From: Campylobacteraceae bacterium
Lineage (GTDB): Bacteria > Campylobacterota > Campylobacteria > Campylobacterales > Campylobacteraceae
Length of the DNA stretch: 45,627 nt
NCBI GenBank assembly: GCA_031274495.1
Contig: JAISQB010000019.1
Coordinates: 1 to 45,627, forward strand
Direction of reading: 5' to 3'
Below the pieces are notes generated by a model. That model saw nothing but the letters and a program-made list of their open reading frames with translations. It ran no database searches and had not been told where the DNA came from. How positions within the stretch are numbered: the stretch's first letter is position 1; each line of letters starts with the position of its first letter. The translations under genes and the position numbers were made by a program. This document shows positions 42,695-45,627 of the stretch, one piece after another.

Positions 42695-44761
42695 TTATTG
42701 TTTCTCGTGTCTATATTTACATTTTATACATTCTAAAAATTCACCCTTTTTGAGCGATTTCTTTGCCATAACGCCGCCGCATTCGGGGCATTTTTCGTTT
42801 GTGGGTTCGTTATTTGAGATGAAATTGCATTTGGGATAGTTGGAGCAGCCGAAAAATTTGCCTCTTTTTGAAGCTCGCTCGATGATATCCCCGCCGCATT
42901 CGGGGCACTTTACGGAGAGTTTTACCACCTCTTTTTTGGGGGCTTGGTTGATATTTTTTGTGTATTTGCATTTAGGATAGTTGCTGCACGCCACAAATTC
43001 GCCAAATCTCCCCTTTCTCAAAAGAAGTTCGCTGCCGCACTCCGGACACTTTTCACCTAACGGCGTAGCGACTTTGATGCTTTGTATCTCTTTTTTGCCC
43101 TTTGCCACCTGCTCGTCAAACGGCGTATAAAACTCCGCCAAAACAGCCTGCCAATCCTTTTTCCCCTCCGCGATAAGATCCAGCGTATCCTCCATAGACG
43201 ATGTAAAACCGCTATCTACGATTTTGGGGAAGTGGTTCTCAAGTAGCTGCGTGACCGTGAAGGCTATCTCGGTGGGTACGATCTGCTTTTTTTCTATATT
43301 GATATAGTCGCGCGAAGTTAGTATCGAGATGGTAGGCGCGTAAGTCGAAGGGCGTCCTATGCCTAAACTCTCAAGTTTACTTATCAAACTGGCCTCCGAA
43401 TATCTCGCGGGAGGCTCGGTAAAGTGACAGTTTGCTTCGATCTGTTTTAGCTCTATCGCCTCTTTTTCTTTTAAGTTTGGCAAAAGCGCATCTTTATCAT
43501 TCCCGCCGTAGACTTTATAAAAGCCGTCAAATAGAAGCTTTCTGCCGTTGGCTTTAAATTTGGCGTTGGATGAGGCGAAGATAACGCTTTGCGACTCAAA
43601 TAGCGCATTTGCCATCTGCGAAGCTAAAAAGCGATTGTAGATAAGCGTGTAGAGTTTCAGGTCGTCCGCTTCAAGGTAGCTTTTGGCAACTTGCGGCGTA
43701 AAGCCGATAATCGTCGGTCGTATCGCCTCGTGCGCCTCTTGTGCCCCTTTTGATTTGGTCGTGTAAATCTTTGGCTTTTCACTCAAATATTTTTCGCCGT
43801 AAACTTTTTCTATCTCTTCCCTCGCCGCGCTTATCGCCTCTTTCGCGATATTTAAAGAGTCCGTCCTCATATAAGTGATGACGCCGCTTATGCCGTTCGT
43901 GGTCTTCACTCCTTCGTATAATTTTTGGGCTATACTCATCGTCTTTTTAGGCGAAAATCCCAACAGCGAAGATGCGCTCTGCTGTAGCGTCGAAGTCATA
44001 AACGGCGGATTTGGCGCGGAGGTTCTGGTCTTTTTCTCGATGGAGTCCACGATATAAGGTTTATCTTTGACGGCATCTCTTATCTTCGTAGCCGCCGCTT
44101 CATTTGTGATGGTCAGCTTCTCTATCTTTTCGCTTTCAAATTCCACCAAAAGAGCTTCGATATTGGGCGCGAAAAGCGCGTCTATGCTCCAATACTCCTC
44201 TTTTTGAAAAGCCCTTATCTCCCTCTCTTTGTCCACTACGATTTTAAGCGCCGAAGACTGCACCCTGCCGGCACTCAAACCTCTTTGGATTTTGGAGGCA
44301 AGCAGCGGAGAGAGTTTGTAGCCCACTATCCTATCCAAAAGCCTTCTTGCCTGCTGCGCGTTTACGCTGTCTATATCTATGCGTCTTGGATTTTTCAGGG
44401 AGTTTATGATGGCCGTTTTTGTTATCTCGTGAAATGCGATCCTTGGGAGTGACTCGGGCTTTTTGCCGATGGCTGTGGCTATATGGTAGCCGATAGCCTC
44501 GCCTTCTCTATCTTCGTCGGTCGCGATATATACTTCGTCGCTCTTTGCCGCGGCATCTTTTATCTCTTTGACGATAGCGGCGTGATCTTTTTCTATCTTG
44601 TATTCCGGTACGAAGAGTGAATTTTCGATTTTTATACCAAAAGTGCTTTTGGGCAAATCCCTCACGTGCCCTTTGGATGCTAAGACGGAGTAGTCTCCTC
44701 CTAAAAAATTCTTAATGGTTTTTGCCTTAGCGGGTGATTCTACTATAATTAGTGATTTCAA
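42695..44761 (-). CDS. topA: DNA topoisomerase I
   Basis: 688 aa; relaxes negative supercoils. The TOPRIM Glu is in IVESPAKAKTIKNFLG and the acidic triad in ATDEDREGEAIGYH near 78-91. The active Tyr is Y297 in GVITYMRTDS. Three C-terminal four-Cys zinc modules at about 577-688 start CPECGSELLLRKG, CPECGGDIIERAS and CPECGGVMAKKS. Usual family length for this group. Confidence 0.97.
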   Translation of the reverse strand: MKSLIIVESPAKAKTIKNFLGGDYSVLASKGHVRDLPKSTFGIKIENSLFVPEYKIEKDHAAIVKEIKDAAAKSDEVYIATDEDREGEAIGYHIATAIGKKPESLPRIAFHEITKTAIINSLKNPRRIDIDSVNAQQARRLLDRIVGYKLSPLLASKIQRGLSAGRVQSSALKIVVDKEREIRAFQKEEYWSIDALFAPNIEALLVEFESEKIEKLTITNEAAATKIRDAVKDKPYIVDSIEKKTRTSAPNPPFMTSTLQQSASSLLGFSPKKTMSIAQKLYEGVKTTNGISGVITYMRTDSLNIAKEAISAAREEIEKVYGEKYLSEKPKIYTTKSKGAQEAHEAIRPTIIGFTPQVAKSYLEADDLKLYTLIYNRFLASQMANALFESQSVIFASSNAKFKANGRKLLFDGFYKVYGGNDKDALLPNLKEKEAIELKQIEANCHFTEPPARYSEASLISKLESLGIGRPSTYAPTISILTSRDYINIEKKQIVPTEIAFTVTQLLENHFPKIVDSGFTSSMEDTLDLIAEGKKDWQAVLAEFYTPFDEQVAKGKKEIQSIKVATPLGEKCPECGSELLLRKGRFGEFVACSNYPKCKYTKNINQAPKKEVVKLSVKCPECGGDIIERASKRGKFFGCSNYPKCNFISNNEPTNEKCPECGGVMAKKSLKKGEFLECIKCKYRHEKQ

Positions 44762-44787
44762 AATAGACCTTTTTTTTTAATTCTGAA

Positions 44788-44796
44788 ATTCTATCA
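44788..44796 (-). promoter_or_regulatory. Extended -10 promoter of topA
   Basis: TGATAGAAT on the minus strand, 26 bp before the topA ATG after a T-run. Confidence 0.5.
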
Positions 44797-45508
44797 AAAA
44801 AACGAATAAATATACTTAAGAGTTTAAACTTCTTTTCGACAGACTTCGCGCTTATTGTTAAAATAATATATATTTAAACAGTGCCAAAATAGTACATTGA
44901 TTATCGCACTATTTGCTATATTATCTTTTTTTAGTAAACTAACCGTTATATAGATATTGACTTTTAAAGCCAATAATTATGCAGACAAAGCGCCGTCTAT
45001 TTGCTTTGCAAAAAATGTAGCAAAATGATAGCGGTAAAGTTTTAAATATAAGCGGTAGAATGGTTCGCTCTGAATGTTCACACCCTTTTCTATCATTTAC
45101 GGCCCTTATGTATATTTTGATGACACTATACTCAATGGCAATATTGATACTGACCGTAGCCACAATTTTATCGACACTTTTGCATATACTTGTTTCATAA
45201 GCAACATACATAATCTTGCAACCATCCGCTACCGCCATTTACCCACAAATATGTAAATTTCTGCTTGAACTTTTTGTTGTATGTATAGCGCTTGCTTTAG
45301 CAAACAACAGCCATCTTTATCATAACATGACCTTAAAAGGGTTGGATTTGTTGTGTGTTTTGATATATATTTGTATTTTAGGTAGATATTGTATGGTTTA
45401 AAAGCCTATGGTTTGTATTTTTACTGTACAAACAATGGAATTTGTAAAGTTTTATCTATCCGTTTAGTCTTTTTATTGTAGAATATTTCAAAGTTATAAA
45501 TAAAAAGT
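44797..45508. other. AT-rich stretch without a convincing gene
   Basis: Open frames here are short and lack ribosome sites. One worth noting is the 46-codon frame at 45060-45200. A 99-codon minus frame (44939-45238) has irregular content and no start signal. No match to a gene that I know. Confidence 0.5.
45060..45200 (+). CDS. Possible 46-aa membrane peptide
   Basis: ATG to TAA encodes a peptide with one long hydrophobic run (about residues 12-45, ending TVATILSTLLHILVS). A weak AAGCGG lies upstream. Small hydrophobic peptides of this kind include type I toxins, but chance is quite possible in AT-rich DNA. Confidence 0.2.
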   Translation: MVRSECSHPFLSFTALMYILMTLYSMAILILTVATILSTLLHILVS

Positions 45509-45569
45509 CGTCTCGCCTCTATAAGTAGAGCCAAAGGGGTAATTTGGCTCTACTTATAGAGGCGAGACG
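45509..45569. repeat. Perfect 27-bp inverted repeat with 7-base loop
   Basis: Left arm at 45509-45535 and right arm at 45543-45569 are exact reverse complements; loop GGGGTAA. The arm includes CTCTATAAGTAGAG, itself a short hairpin. The first 11 bases of the arm after its CG (TCTCGCCTCTA) recur at 45617-45627, at the very edge of the window. No T-run follows on either strand, so it is not an ordinary terminator. Confidence 0.9.
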
Positions 45570-45627
45570 GTAAGTAGTCTCGGTAAGGGGTTTCGGTGGT
45601 TAAACTTTTTACCCAATCTCGCCTCTA

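Noticed and set aside
44939-45238. 99-aa minus-strand frame
   Set aside because: No ribosome site or recognisable domain, Cys/Ile-rich composition typical of AT-rich noncoding DNA.

Overview
The window looks like the chromosome of a free-living, respiring Campylobacterota (Campylobacterales; Sulfurimonas/Sulfuricurvum-like by gene content, genus left open). The reasons are gene orders and families that I know from this phylum: dnaG, a TPR/zinc protein, rnhA, rnc and aroC in a row; secG, frr, pyrE and an RDD protein in a row; recA, eno and a DivIC/FtsB-like gene in a row; mlaA, mlaC and an MMPL permease; a Rieske/cytochrome b/di-haem cytochrome c operon; MqnD of the futalosine menaquinone route; and several bacteriohemerythrins. 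Many promoters appear as extended -10 boxes (TGN-TANAAT) with no clear -35 box, as is usual in this group.

Layout. 1-463: the end of a tRNA-Ala(GGC) gene and a gene-free stretch with degenerate repeats that look like Cas12a crRNA repeats, alternating with short unrelated hairpins. 464-7243: divergent housekeeping blocks, with dnaG, an MnmA-like PP-loop protein and an unknown gene leftward, and lapB-like, rnhA, rnc and aroC rightward. 7244-8643: a Fic AMP-transferase gene bounded by two near-identical 86-bp direct repeats, each made of two hairpins; this is the clearest inserted cassette. 8644-15664: rnhB, nitroreductase, hemJ, an M48 protease, a MITE-like repeat, DUF2179 and DUF4328 membrane proteins, outer-membrane phospholipase A, an SPL-like radical SAM protein and a short nucleosidase. 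15783-18627: petABC. 18628-20711: two tandemly duplicated hemerythrin genes with their flanks. 20723-26825: class I fumarase, a three-lipoprotein operon, and DsbC-like, antiporter and tsaD genes. 26949-30487: small proteins, murB, mqnD, a third hemerythrin and an LRR membrane protein. 30695-40727: secG to the DivIC-like gene. 40835-44761: a small membrane protein, gltA and topA. 44762-45627: no convincing gene, ending in a perfect 27-bp inverted repeat.

How the genes fit together. MqnD makes the menaquinone precursor, the PetABC complex passes quinol electrons to cytochrome c, and citrate synthase and fumarase supply the TCA cycle (reductive or oxidative direction cannot be told here). HemJ serves haem synthesis. 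MlaA, MlaC and the MMPL permease, with phospholipase A elsewhere in the window, point to outer-membrane lipid upkeep. Hemerythrins probably handle or sense oxygen.

The most noteworthy items are the orphan Cas12a-like repeats beside the tRNA, the repeat-bounded fic cassette, the hemerythrin duplicate that has lost its bridging Asp ligand, the Mla set paired with an RND-type permease, and the long palindrome at the right edge. No cas gene, transposase, integrase or complete mobile element was recognised in the window.
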